Positions 1 through 11,610 of a DNA stretch of 64,000 nt are shown one piece after another (position 1 is the stretch's first letter; every line of letters starts with the position of its first letter). Location of the stretch: the NCBI GenBank assembly GCA_037903475.1, contig JBAJFG010000177.1:248001-312000 (forward strand), in the 5' to 3' direction. Origin of the DNA: Ancylostoma caninum. Its lineage: Eukaryota; Nematoda; Chromadorea; Rhabditida; Ancylostomatidae. The notes under the pieces were generated by a model, which had not been told where the DNA came from, searched no databases, and was given only the letters and a program-made list of their open reading frames with translations. Made by a program: the position numbers and the translations under genes.

Positions 1-1780
1 CCCATATCCTGCGTTTACGCTCTTCGAGCAGCTTTAGCAGTCATAGCGAAAGAGGGCATCGACGAGGGAGTGCGCAGACATGAAGAGAATGCGAAGTTTC
101 TGTATGAGAAATTGAAGGAAGCAGGGCTGGAATGCTTTGTAGAAAAAGAGGTAGGTCGAATGCGATTGCGATTTTACACTTCATGTTATTTGCACGTCAC
201 GGTAGAGGAGTGCCGTTTCTTCTTTACAAGTGGATGGATGTGACATGACTCTGTTTAAGAGCTAAGACCAGGTTCAGTGTAGCTTGAGTAGGTGAACCAG
301 TAGGGAATGTCAATTAAAATAGGTTGATGCGATAGGTTTCAAGGTGTTATTTTTGCTATATTAGCGTAGGAAACGCCTTACACAGTCGAGAAAGACGGAT
401 TCCGTGACTGTAGAAACGACGGAATCTAATTGATGGTTGGGAGAGGGGAGAGCATGATTCAAGAGAGATGATCAAGTAGGCCCTGCTGCGATTCTACGGT
501 CGTGACGCAATGAATCCGCTCGTCCATCTTTTCGACAAAGAAAGTTGCACATCAGTGCTATAATTGTAAAAATCCCGCTTTGTTACACATTGTTCGCCAT
601 TACTTACTACGATTTCATACAGAGCCAGCTAATCACTCTTGCATCGTAGAACACAGCTCGTCTGGTCTGCCACGCCGCCCCCATTGCGCAGCGCGGTAGA
701 CAAGCTGAAAGCTGTTATATATCAGGCGGCTTTTGTGACGGTTTTCTTTGTGTCTTTGTCTTCTTCCCGAAATGCTTGGGTGAAAACACAAGCAAGACAT
801 CAATACCGCCCGACAATGCAACGCCCGACAAACACAACACCCATATGGCCTGCCGCATCGCATAGGTGACGCGGACTAGACGGGTGGTATCCCATGATAC
901 GAGCGTGATTGACCGGTGCCGTTGCCTTCTGGATGTTCAGATGCAAGTAGCGAGACCGCTTTCCTTACGAGCATGTTGCTTACTTGTGTACTTCACGTTG
1001 TACTACTGTTCATTCTAACTCTTTATTTCTCATGGAATAACCTGTAAGAAACCTTGAAAAATCATAATAAACTATATTCTTCATTAAATTCACTGAACAC
1101 AACGTTCAATGAGCTCATTCGTGAAATTTCAGAAATGGCGGTTACCATGTCTAACAACAGTGAAAGTACCGAATGGTGTCGATTGGAAAGGTGTGATGGA
1201 TGACATGATGAAGCAAGGGACAGAGGTACGTACATGGATTCTCTTTAATTGGGCTGAGATACATGAAACTTTAACCACGCGAGCCAGAGATGCTTCATAT
1301 CCTACAGAGAATGCAGTGTCAGGAGACGCAGGACGCAAAAATTGGTTTCCTAATCTGGTTCCGCTTGATTATGCGTTCATGAATCGTGGCCCCGAAGGCG
1401 ACATGTGCTGGGATTGTCGGGAACTTAACACCTGCGCTAAAGTTGCAGTGGGATGGCACAAGAAAAAGTAAAGCCTGTAGGATTCCCGAAAAATATAGTT
1501 CGTCGCAGAGCTAAGGTGGTTTGTAATGCTTCACAGTAGCTGTAGGTGAAAGGTCCGATACGTGGCGGCGAGGGGCGGGGGGGGGGGAGAGGAACAGCTA
1601 ATAACACAACCCATTGTACTATATGTATTTGATGTTCTATTGTAGATTGCTGGCGGCTTGGGACCAACAGTGGGCAAACTCTGGCGAATCGGCACATTTG
1701 GAGGAAACTCGGATAAACAAAAGATCGAGAATGTTGTGAAGCTGTTGGCCGAAACGATAAAGAAGAAGTCGGATATTTAA
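1..1780 (+). CDS. Alanine-glyoxylate / serine-pyruvate aminotransferase, C-terminal three exons (5' end outside window)
   Basis: Exons are 1-150, 1133-1225 and 1646-1780 (stop TAA 1778-1780). All junctions are phase 0, with donors gtaggt (151) and gtacgt (1226) and acceptors ttcag (1132) and tgtag (1645). The joined reading frame gives about 125 C-terminal residues of a class V PLP-dependent aminotransferase (AGXT family): a helical stretch ending LKEAGLECFVEKE, then LPCLTTVKVPNGVDWKGVMD, then IAGGLGPTVGKLWRIGTFG. These match the small C-terminal domain that closes over the active site; the PLP lysine lies upstream, outside the window. The family transfers an amino group from alanine or serine to glyoxylate, giving glycine, usually in peroxisomes or mitochondria. 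The protein ends KKKSDI with no obvious peroxisomal tripeptide, so location is unclear. No frameshift or stop is seen in the visible part. Confidence 0.88.
151..1132. other. Penultimate visible intron of the aminotransferase
   Basis: This 982-bp intron lies between the exons ending at 150 and starting at 1133. I see no recognisable mobile element or RNA gene in it. The second intron (1226-1645, 420 bp) contains a poly-G run near 1577-1590. Confidence 0.6.
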
Positions 1781-2164
1781 CAAATATCTGTACCATGCCT
1801 TTAATTCTGGGTGATATTTCTGTGGATTATATTATAATTATTTGGTGTCTGTACATGGTCAAGCTGTACGTTTTAACACCTTAACACTTTTAACATCGTC
1901 AGTTATGATAAAAATCTGTGAATTAAAAGGAATTCCAACAAAATAGCAAGTTCTTTTATATCTATATCTGTGAGCTAGCTACACTAGCTTGAGAAAATTG
2001 ACGCAAACAAAGGCGAGGTCGGGAACAGCGCTGATAATGCTCACAAACAAAGATGTCGCAAATGCGTCACAAATGGAATTTTGTTCTTTGTTTTTTTTTT
2101 TTTTTGCGAGAGTCGACAGTGAGTCGACAATAGCACGTAGAAGACAGATAAGGGCAGTGTTTAT

Positions 2165-2620
2165 TTCTCAATTGAATTATTAAAGTGAAATCAACATAAA
2201 TGATGTTCCGCCAGTGCTCAATTCCGTAGAAGTGTGTATGAGATCGCGATGATTGCTGAATAATGAAGGATATTTTTCATGTTTCAGTTACCCAAGTTAG
2301 AGAACATTGTTTTGTTCTACTTATTTGTTCTTTTACATATAGCCACTCAAATAGCAGTAGTTTATGGGAGTAAAACTACAGGGGTACCAGGCAATGTTTT
2401 TCCTTTCTCTCTCTTTCTTTGTATCTTTCATTGGATGAGAGTAAGAAGCTCTCTCCTATAGCAACTGAAAGAAATCCTTTTGATTGCATAACTGCCTTCT
2501 GTACAAGCAAGATAAATTTTGAAAAAAAAAACCTCAAAAATTTGTGGAATGCAAAATGTGAGGAATGTTTTCGAAATCGTTTAGAATCAGTGCATTCGGT
2601 TTTGAGATTTCTTTAACTAT
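2165..2620. repeat. AT-rich dispersed repeat, copy without the foldback core
   Basis: The start (ttattaaagtgaaatc... then ttccg-agtgct) and the later part (acttatt-gttc, gagagtaagaag, ggaatgcaaaat) match, in the same order and orientation, the two flanks of the 18.5-19.35 kb repeat. The 18.6-19.06 kb foldback core is absent here. The element lies between the aminotransferase stop (1780) and the HAP-1 stop (2943). The alignment is by eye and diverged. Confidence 0.5.
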
Positions 2621-2940
2621 TCAACTCTGTGATTAACTTGGTTTTTGGTCCTCTGCTAACGCCCGGTTCTCCATGCGAACCATTCTCTGGATTCTCCGAA
2701 TGACCAGCTCTCAATGGCTCTTTCCGAATCGAGAAAAAATAATTGAAGGGATGAGATTTCGAATAGGAAATTTTGAGCTCTTAGGTACTCCTAGAAGGCA
2801 ATGCTTCGGAAATTTTGATTTTTAACTGAGAAATCGCTTTTCCGAGCGACTCGATATTCGACATACTTGAAATTCGGCTCGATTGGTCTTACTTAAATCA
2901 AGTGAATAAAGAATAGAAAGACCAAACCCGTTTTTTTTCA

Positions 2941-5900
2941 TCAATCTATTTTTAGAATATGAGTAGTGTCTCTGATACCTGTAATGAAGATTGTCCATGA
3001 GGAGCCAGCGTTTAACGTTGGATCCACGTTGCACCACTGAAATTCAGCACATTTCAATCATCATAAAGAGAAAATCTGCACTGAGGAATATTTAAGGTAC
3101 CTGGTCCATTGGTTGGTCAGGCTTAGCCATAGACGCGAATTTTGCAAAGACCTCCAAACTACAGTATGTTCTTCCATTACAGTCATCGAGCTGCGTCGTA
3201 ATGGGATAGATGGTAACGTTGACGTCGTTTGCATGGTAGTTCAGCTCAAAAGCAAGCCATTTTTTAAAATTCATCATATTAATATTCAAGTTTATAGCTT
3301 ACTACAAGTGTCACAACTAAACTCACTTTAAAGTACGGCTTGTTGTCGGTGTGGTTCAGCCAGAGTTCCACGAAGGTCGCCGCGGAGTATTTAGGATACC
3401 CACTGGGGCGGATCACCTTCTCAGCGATGCCCAGAATTGAGAAGAACGCGTAGATAGTAGTGTCGTGCTGTAGTAAAGCTCTTTTCAGGAGTAATTCAGG
3501 CAGCACATCTACGTATGCCAAACAACTCACCGCTGAGTAAATGTAGTACTTGTTGCCGTTCACCCACTTGCACTTCGGATCATTGGCTTTGGCTGACATA
3601 CATGCAATTTTCAAGTTCATGTGCATATTGATGTCGTTGATAATCGATCCTCCACGAATTTTTTGCAGCTCCAGGCCAATGTTGAGACCATTCATCATTA
3701 AAGTGGAATCTGCAAACATGTTCATTTCCACTTATCCTTTCGTGCAGGCTTCAGAGAAAAGAAGTTCTGTAAGCAGAAGTGTTGGACTCTACATATCTTT
3801 TTTTATAATATAAGTTGCGGCTGTTCTCCATGTGAGTTACAACATCCTACATAGTTTGCGCTAGCGACATCGACCTCGATACTTATCGACCTTTTGCTTT
3901 CGGTGCTGCAGAGGCCTTGAACGATCAATACGTATCAAAATCGAAGGCGCTTGAGTGACGGCGAAGTAGCGTGCTACAATCGACGTGGAATAGTATAGGG
4001 GCAGCAATAGGCAACCACAGAACACATATAAAGGAAGATTAGGATGTTAGAAGAGATGATCAAAAGGAATTGGCTTTTACTTACGTGTTTTAAACCATTG
4101 GTGTGGCTTCAGTGGAGGAAGCAATTGGGATGGGAGGGGAGGGGGAAAGGGGGGCAACGGTGAGCGGGGTTGGGGGTGGTCCTAATTTCAAAATTTTACT
4201 CCAGAAAATAGTCCAAAAATTGAAGGATTGAATCAGAATCACATTTTTCAACTAGACTTTTTTTTCAATAGTTCTGCTTTTGCAAATCCAGGATGTTCTT
4301 TTCTCCTTTATTTTATGGTAGAGACTCCATTTTCTCATATTTCATATTTTCAGCTTACGCCCTTCTCCAGCCCCTGCTCTGCTCATAGCGCTCGCCTCCG
4401 TCAATGTTGGTCTTAAATCGTTGGAACATAGCCCCCAGTTCAAAAAAGTGGGCCCAACAACATTGTTTCACTAGTCAAAATAGTTGCTAAATCAAAAAGG
4501 CGCAGTCATTTTTCACTTGAGAGTGTGGGATTTCGTAAGCGGAGACAGGACTGTGCTGCCGTTGTGCGATTGGTGCATTAAACCAGGCCCAGCACGGCTG
4601 TCCCGGAGGCAATCTGGGCTTCGTGAAGAGGGCAAAAATCAAAGGGGGCTCCGTACAGGGTCCCAATCTGAGCCCCGAAAAAAATTGGGTTTTTGTGGTC
4701 CCAAGATGTGCAATGCGTTGATAAGCGAGGAGGAAAAAAGCTCGAGGAAACGACTCCTGGTACTTCCGGCTGCGCAATAACGGCGAGTGAGGACGAAAAA
4801 GTTCGATTGGAGCAGATCACTCATAGGTTCCCACTATCCGGAGGAAACGAGGCACTGCTGCGCTGCTGAAACTGCACGGATTGATTTGGAATCTTCGGTG
4901 AAATAAGAACAAAGGGAATACTTGGAGTTCTTGGAAAAGACATTTCAAACATTTGCAAAGTAAAAAAGCTGTGTTAGGTAACTAAGTCCAGACTTCACGG
5001 ATTCACTTCAAATTTTGGGCAAAAGTGTGTCTCAGCGTGCACAATAAGTGTTTGAAATGGTTCCCCAAACCTATGTGAATGAAAAAATTGTATGCTCATT
5101 GAGTGGTCCAGCCCTTCGCACGAAGGGCTGGACCCGCAGCCGCGAAGGGCTGAGCCTTTCGTGGCACTTCAGAAGCATAGATTTTCTATTCAAGCACAAT
5201 AATTTTGGTGTATTTTTCAAACACCTGTACCTCTAATCTCGTGCTTTCATACGCACCTTAGTATGTCCCATATCATACCCTTTTAGCAGAGATATAGCCC
5301 AAAAAAGTAAACTGTTTCATACCCTACGATGCGCCGACGGACAATAAGACAGCTCGCGTTTCTTTTGCATTCAAATCAGTGCAGCATCCCCATTCAAATC
5401 AGCCCAGCGCGTTTCTGCACGTCTTCCAGTGGATCTTCGATGTATTATGTCGTCTTTTTCCTTGCTACTCATTCAAAAGCTGTTGTTCTATTTAAGCTGC
5501 CTCCCACTTATGTCATCAGTGGTGGCATTGCTTGTAGAGGAATTCCGAATTCTCACTTCTCCCTCCTAGATTTATTACCACCAACTTCTATGGAAGTTTT
5601 CTGTAAACTCTGTATTGGTTTCTGTACTTTTTTCTTCAGAAACATTTCCTATAACTAACGTCGTTTTTGTCCTGCACACTTTTATGCGCTTGTCGACGTA
5701 TTTTGAGAGAACTTTATACTAATCCTTAGATATCCGTGAAAAACGCGTCAATTTGAATTCTTCTCAATGCCTCGTTATCCAAGGGGGACTTCGTTAAATT
5801 TGGGTTTCTCAAAGCAGGCTTCGTCTTTGTTCCTACCCTACGGAAGGCTCGTGCTGGGGCCTGATTCAAACTACACCTTCCACTTCAACTATCAAGTCGT

Positions 5901-8900
5901 CTCTAGTTACCTTTGAAATTCGTGGACACTTGATGAAAATGAAAGAACTAGTTTTGGTGCTAATGTAATTGGTAACTTTACAAATACAGATAAAAAATAA
6001 TGACGAGCGTGTCATTCGAATGCGCCGATGGCACGAAAGCGGCACCGCCCACTTTTTCTCACGCTGCTGAAGAGCCAATCGTAACAAATGAGTAACTCTG
6101 CTCACTGTTAGAATAACAAAACAGGGCAGCTGTTCACGAATAGTATGATTTTAACAACTGACTGAAAATTCCATTTTGATAAAGTTCCACTCGATCGTTA
6201 ATCACAGTCATCTGGTTGAAGAGATCGTCGCTAAACCATTTGTTCACTTGTCTCAGTGTGCTGTTAGCATGTAGTTGCTGAAATCTTCTCATTCATATTC
6301 TTTGTCCAATTATGTCCAACATGTTATCGAAATATGCTTACCTCAATCATCAGCGCGTCCTGAATTACCCACAAATTGTCAATGTCAACTGTCTCGCCGC
6401 AGTTTTTAGTTAGAAAATTCAACATAGCCACAACCTAAAACATGTTTGGCTTCAATGGGTGTTTGAAAAATCTGTTTTGATGCGTGCAAAAGTATAAACA
6501 CGAATTTTGCGCTGAAAACGCTTACATCCTTTCTGTTCTGAAATGCTTGCAGCTCGGGGGAGCTCTTCGCCATTGCCCATAGCTTGTCCTGGCGAGCGCA
6601 CACCGCGTCTGGGTTTCCTATCTACAGAAAATCCGTGAAATTCCTCCAAATACTTTTCTCTAGCGGAGTATTGCAAATTTTTGGCGCTTACATAGTCAGT
6701 ATCGTCATCAACTGTGTGAATGGCGACTGGAACATATCCGGTTGGCCATCCTGGTTCGTCTGGATAATCGACGCCGGGAGTGTTAACCCCATTGTTCGGG
6801 CTGTACATCCCAAGAAGATTTGACATTGCAGAGATGATTGTGCGATTCACATCAGTAGAGCGGATATAAATCTAAAATTCAGTACTTTCTCTTGAAAAAA
6901 AATATACGTAGTGTTGGCCTTTCTCGGAAATCTCCTGCGGGCATGACATCTCCCAGAAAAAGGGTAGCGAAATGACTTCGATAAGTGCATTTACCTGTAT
7001 GCAAATAAATGTTGTTGTTTTTCCGGATCGGGGAGAGGGAGAGGGGGAAGGGGAGCGGGAAAGTGGATCTTTGCTTATTTAATCTATTTATAATATTATT
7101 GAAAGCCCTTATGGCTTCTTCTCAGTCAAAATTTTTATGCCCTTTTGTCTTCCTTCACGTTATTCTTCCACCTCAGAATTGTTTTAAGGCATTCACATAA
7201 AAAAGAATCTACCAGAACTTACGTCCATAATCATTTGTGACATTCCACGTGAAATTGCCTTAAGACTCGGTTTCCAACCCCACGCTTCGTTAGTTTTGGG
7301 CGTAGTCGAGGCGAGACTACGGGGATTCCTCATCATGCATTTCCTCGCTAATCGCACATGGAGCGCAACCCCACCATGCTACCGAGTGGATGGTCATGAA
7401 CTTTCGCGTGGAGCACAAATTTCCTCAGAGGGTGCTCTCGCACAAGTGTATTACTCATTGTCAGAAAACTCGTCCTTCCGCCTGCCCCCCCCCCCTTCCA
7501 CCACCACCACCACGGCTGCGCCCGCAAGCGCTCAAGAATTCGGGCCCGAACACGGGTGTTTTGGCAGTTCTGGACGACATTAGGAATATCACTGTGATCA
7601 ACAACTCCTGGAGATTATTTTCATCTGAAAATCTCAAGAAAGTTCCCATGGTGGGCCGTTGTTTTTAGGCTATATACTATTCGAAAGCGTTTTTCTTGCT
7701 CTACGAAACATTTTGAATCATTTAGTTACGAGAACAATTCGTGTTGGAAATGACGACCCAAAAAATAGGAAGAACCTGTGCATCATGCAACATGTGCTTT
7801 CAAAATACAATTCTTGGGAATGTTCAACACAGTTTCCTGCACGTATTATTGCTAAAGATGTTTCGTAAACATCTATTTCTATTAAATTACATTTACAAAT
7901 ATACTGATTGCTAGGGGCTGGGCTCGTCGTGCCAAAAAAAAAACACTTTTTTCTGCCTTGAACTCCTTCCTCAGCTGTTGCTGTCGTGATAGCCACTCAG
8001 TCAAGCTTTCTCCAGCAATTTCCCTCAGTATTGGTGTCACTGAGAATTCAAGTTCTTTCAACGCACATACTGCCACGAACCTCTTTGGAAGAGTATCTTT
8101 GCGAGAGAAATCCACTGTCAACATAGGTGCTGCGCAGCAACTTCCCCAGATTCATGTGTTGCTTCATTCCTACCTGCAATAGAAAGAAAATGGGTTGAAC
8201 TCCTCAGATTTCCGAAAATCTATCCCACCATTTTCTTTCACTCTTTTCGTGATGGACATTAAAAAAGTGAATTTCATAGCTCAAAGGTTACGCTCACCGG
8301 TGACAGCTGTCCAAATCCTCCACCGCCAAAAGTCCAGTTGCCATCCTGGAAAGGATCAGTAGGGAAAGTTTTCGTCGGTGATCGATCTCCATGTCGCCAG
8401 ATCTAAATATATGTATATGGATATGTAGATAAATACTTCACAACCAGTTGTTTTCTTCAAGTAATTTAGAAACCACTTTTGCTTTGTAGTTTTCTTGAAT
8501 ACATCCTCAGTTACACACTTAAATTTCAATGTGTGTGAATTCTGTAGATATGACAAGCATTGCGTATTCCCAATTTGGGTTAATCCTGTTCGAATTACGT
8601 ACTCGTTCGAGCAGTCGACTAAATCACATCCGGCACTAGCTACACTTAAATGCATTTTTATTAGACACTCAAGTCTGAGAATCTAATATGAAACATGTTA
8701 ATCACCAAAATCATTAACATTTTGAACAATTCATTGGTACAAACAACGAACGACCTCCTCAGTGGTAAATAATTGTTAGGAGTAAAACACCCGAATAAAT
8801 CCGGTTAAACCGGCCTTCAAGTAGATAAAATTTTCAGCTGTGAACCAATGAGTCACTGCGGTCCAAAAAGTACATATTTCTGTTAATACTTATTGGTCAT

Positions 8901-9002
8901 CCCGGGACTCACCCCTTGCACAAGAACCAGCTCCATTTCCCCATCTCGTACAGATTCAGCTACTTGGAATAATAACACGGCGACAAACAGTCTCAACATC
9001 AT
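2941..9002 (-). CDS. Secreted histidine acid phosphatase HAP-1, complete 11-exon gene
   Basis: Exons in transcript order (minus strand): 9002-8913, 8402-8298, 8173-8081, 6871-6692, 6621-6526, 6434-6342, 6277-6163, 3709-3531, 3467-3327, 3244-3101, 3036-2941 (stop TGA 2943-2941). The total is 443 codons, normal for histidine phosphatase clan branch 2 (acid phosphatase, His_Phos_2). All introns are GT..AG and only the exon 7/8 junction splits a codon. The first ~17 residues ([17 protein letters not shown]) form a signal peptide. RHGDRSP (residues 33-39) is the phosphohistidine motif and HD (318-319, HDTTIYAFF) is the acid/base motif, so the catalytic set is present. N-glycosylation sequons include NWT, NRT, NST and NHT. 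The family hydrolyses phosphomonoesters at acid pH on the cell surface, in lysosomes or in secretions; the physiological substrate is not shown. I chose the first of two adjacent ATGs. Confidence 0.9.
3710..6162. other. HAP-1 intron 7 (2.45 kb), no coding content recognised
   Basis: This is the longest HAP-1 intron. It holds one striking short palindrome: 14-base arms (ggtccagcccttcg / cgaagggctggacc) with a 2-base loop at 5105-5134, followed by a partial third copy of gcgaagggctg. A purine-rich G tract lies at 4125-4175. ORFs here overlap on both strands and match nothing I know. Confidence 0.55.
7296..7665. repeat. Diverged copy of the 9.5-10.1 kb foldback element, in HAP-1 intron 3
   Basis: On the minus strand the end of this stretch (tcttgagattttc, then aatctccagga, then gttgatcac) follows the same order as the left arm of the element at 9474-10107. 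The copy also carries a C-rich and (CCA)n-type tract around 7485-7515. Similarity is moderate and judged by eye. Confidence 0.4.
8694..8870. repeat. Left arm of a long inverted repeat flanking HAP-1 exon 1
   Basis: About 175 bp inside HAP-1 intron 1 is nearly the reverse complement of 11430-11610. Shared blocks include the gttaatcaccaaaatcatta segment, the gataaattg-type accac(t/c)gatgagg segment and the actcattggttcacagctg segment. The pair brackets HAP-1 exon 1 (8913-9002) and its upstream region. Confidence 0.7.
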
Positions 9003-9259
9003 TCCGCCGTAGAATCGACTACGGAAGCTTGAAACACCCCTGAAGGCTCAAACTTACCCTGAAATGACATTTTCTGGTGACTACTCCGAGAGAATAAGTA
9101 CTTCAAGCACAGTACTGTTGGAATTAATGAGAGCATGAAAAAGGAAGGGCGGAAGTGAGAATCAAATCCCTGACTTTTTACATATTCCATGGGTTTCTTT
9201 CCGAGTCTTCCTGGTTACTATTGTGACGGCGGCTTCTGTGTCGGCTTTGATGTGGTCTT

Positions 9260-9473
9260 GTCTTCTTCTTCAGCGTTTGTCCTGTTTGGTGACTGGGTCC
9301 GCTCTGCTGTTTCCTTAATGCCATTTTGCCTTGACGTGTGCCTCGTCCGGGTGGATACCAGCTCTTTTCAGGTCAGCGTACAAAGTGTCTATCCATTGTT
9401 GCCTCGGGCGTCCTTTTGGTAGCTTGGCTGGTACGTCAAGATTGAACCAGATTTTGCGAACGCTGTCATTAAA
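9260..9473 (-). pseudogene. RTE-type non-LTR retrotransposon, 3' end of ORF remnant
   Basis: The minus strand reads WNAAFNDSVRKIWF, then GRPRQQWIDTLYADLKRAG and IHPDEAHVKAKWH. This is the typical C-terminal segment downstream of the reverse transcriptase in RTE-like ORFs (GRPR.RW.D.. motif). It is separated from its reverse transcriptase portion (10108-10240) by the foldback element at 9474-10107. It is a decayed fragment with no complete ORF. Confidence 0.65.
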
Positions 9474-10107
9474 GGCAGCGTTCCACCTCTTGAGATTTCA
9501 ACGTCAAAAAAATCTCCAGAAGCTGGTGATCACAACGGTATACGTGATTCTATGCAAGACTGCTGAAAAACCCAATTTACAAGCCCCAATTTTCAAGGAG
9601 CCTTTGGGTGGAGCCGGGGCGGAGCTAAGGAACTTTCCGGATAATTCACTTCAGGAAGCGCACCTCCTGTAGAAATTCATACTCCTCGTGAGAGTTCCTC
9701 ATCAACTCCCTAATGGAATAGAAAATGCGCTCCATTTGCGGCTAGCAAGGGGTACGTTGGGTGAAATCACTGAAATCCCGCATTGGTTCCGGAGCCAAGA
9801 TGGAATTGCAGGGTTTCCGGACCGTGAACTCCTTTGCTAGTCATACATGGAAAACAGTTTCTATTCTGTTAGAGAGTTACTGGGGAACTCTCACGAGAAA
9901 CATAAATTTCCTCAAGAGGTGCGCTTCCTGGAGTGAACTATTCGGAAAGTTTCTTAGCTCCGCCCCTGGCTCCGCCCAAAGGCTCCTTAAAAATTGGGGC
10001 TCGGAAATGGTGTTTTTCACGTCTTGCATGAAATATCGTATACTGTCTTTCATGGAATAACGTATCACCTTGAAATCTCAAAAACGATCTTGAGGTGGGA
10101 CGCTGCC
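9474..10107. mobile_element. Foldback (inverted-repeat) element inserted in an RTE remnant
   Basis: The termini are inverted: ggcagcgttccacctc at 9474-9489 and its near reverse complement at 10092-10107. The arms continue inward (tgagatttcaa; gagcccaatttttaagg; aggaagcgcacctc; tctcgtgagagttcc) to a centre near 9800. The element has no coding capacity. It lies exactly between two pieces of one RTE ORF remnant on the minus strand, so it appears to have inserted into it. Confidence 0.65.
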
Positions 10108-10240
10108 TCTAAGGCGAAAACCAAATTGTGTCAGTCGGTCACTCCATGCTTGCATTTGCCCCTCCAGTTCGTGTTTGTCCTCTGAGGCGAGCACAACGTC
10201 ATCAGCAATCGGATGAGGTCTTGTGCTGGTATTACACTCG
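10108..10240 (-). pseudogene. RTE-type reverse transcriptase remnant (YADD region)
   Basis: The minus strand reads HPIADDVVLASEDKHELEGQ, then MQAWSDRLTQFGFRL. This is the catalytic YADD block of a non-LTR (RTE-like) reverse transcriptase and the following helix, with the Y changed to I. It breaks off at the foldback element and resumes as the ORF C-terminus at 9473-9260. Confidence 0.7.
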
Positions 10241-10649
10241 TTTATTCATTTTATGGTAGGATGCAATCTTTTGGGATTGTTTATGGCTCACTAGGAGTAG
10301 TATGCAGAAGGAACTGATGCAGACATTTCAAGAACAAACCAAATTTTTCCTCCCCCTTGAACGTAGTTCAATCTTGGTAATTTTTGGGAAAATTAGTAAG
10401 CTGTAGTTAGATGCCCGGCTTGAGGCAGTCGTGGCAATATGTACATTGTAGCAAAACAGGTCTGGTACGTCACATCTGGCCGTTCCCGACATACATGTAA
10501 AAAGCATCTAGTACAAACTTCTGAAACCTGTCCTAAAGGCGGACTCTCACCTTGGTCTTTGAGGTTTTTGTAATCATAAATACATTATGATTAATAGGTA
10601 AATATAAATATAAATTTCTACATACAGTCGCCAGAAGACGTCGACTCCA

Positions 10650-10945
10650 ACGCTATGCATGGTTCCCTACAAAAGTGACGAAAAACTCATTCATGAGACC
10701 TTTCTCTGTGGAAAATTTGAGGTGCCCATTAGCACTACTAAACCTTTTCACTTGGCACCTCTTTGTAGCTCAAAGGGTACCGCTCCTTCCTCACAAGAGA
10801 AGAGCTCAGGAAAAGCAATTTCTGCACAATTTGAGGAGAACCACCATTGCAATCAAGGTCTTCCAGCGAATTTTCCTTGGCAGAAATGTCGAGAACGATT
10901 CTGAGGCAAGACACAGCCTGCAGGTGCAAACCTTCACGATCTTCT
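10650..10945. repeat. Possible further diverged member of the 9.5 kb foldback family
   Basis: The 3' boundary (tgaggcaagacacagcct) resembles the right terminus of the 9474-10107 element (tgaggtgggacgctgcct), and the body has similar caagaggagg / ccagcga blocks. Open frames on both strands here are chance. The assignment is tentative. Confidence 0.3.
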
Positions 10946-11429
10946 GAAAGATAGCCATTTCACGTGAAAAGACTAAACTCAGGATAAGGTCGAGTGAGAT
11001 GAATAGTTCAGATGTGCCCCTTGAGGTAATGAATTAATAACTCGGGCACAAGTATTCTTAAAACATACGAATCAATAAAGTATCCAGTGCAAACCAATGA
11101 AGCCTTTGAGATATGAGTTTTGACAGCAAATATGGACACTACTGCGGCAAGGCCAAATTGTCAAATGGCTTCATTCGTAAATGCGTATCCGAAAACTCTT
11201 ATCTGAAGATCTTTACGAGGAGCACAGGTGTGATAACATGATAAATGAGCGTGACGGGCGGGTACGCAGATTAACTTATCACGCTTTCATTGTCGGACGT
11301 CAGTTTCAGCAAGTTCACACTGATAGTCACCGAAAGCGCATGGCTCTATCTTAAGCCCTTTCCGACTGTAAACTTGTACGGGACTCTTAGCAACTTGCAT
11401 GAGTCAGTAGGGTGACTCCGGAATATGTA

Positions 11430-11610
11430 ATTTGTGAACCGCAGTGACTGATTCATTCACAGCTAAAAATTTTTATTTACTTGGTGGACAGTGTAACCGG
11501 CTTTATTCGGATGTTTTATTCCTCACAATTATTTACCACTGATGAGGCCGTTCATTGTTTGTACCAGTGAATTGTTCAAAATGTTAATGATTTTGGTGAT
11601 TAACATGTTG
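11430..11610. repeat. Right arm of the long inverted repeat paired with 8694-8870
   Basis: This reads as the reverse complement of the left arm through three successive blocks (gaaccgcagtgactgattc; tttatttacttgg; gattttggtgattaacatg). The loop between the arms is about 2.56 kb and contains HAP-1 exon 1, the split RTE remnant and the foldback element. Confidence 0.7.

Noticed and set aside
1109..1471. 120-codon plus-strand ORF
   Set aside because: Only 1133-1225 is coding (aminotransferase exon); the remainder is intron past the gtacgt donor, and the ATG at 1109 is upstream of the acceptor.
4484..4824. Overlapping ORFs on both strands in HAP-1 intron 7
   Set aside because: Four overlapping frames on two strands, no known motif, and within an intron.
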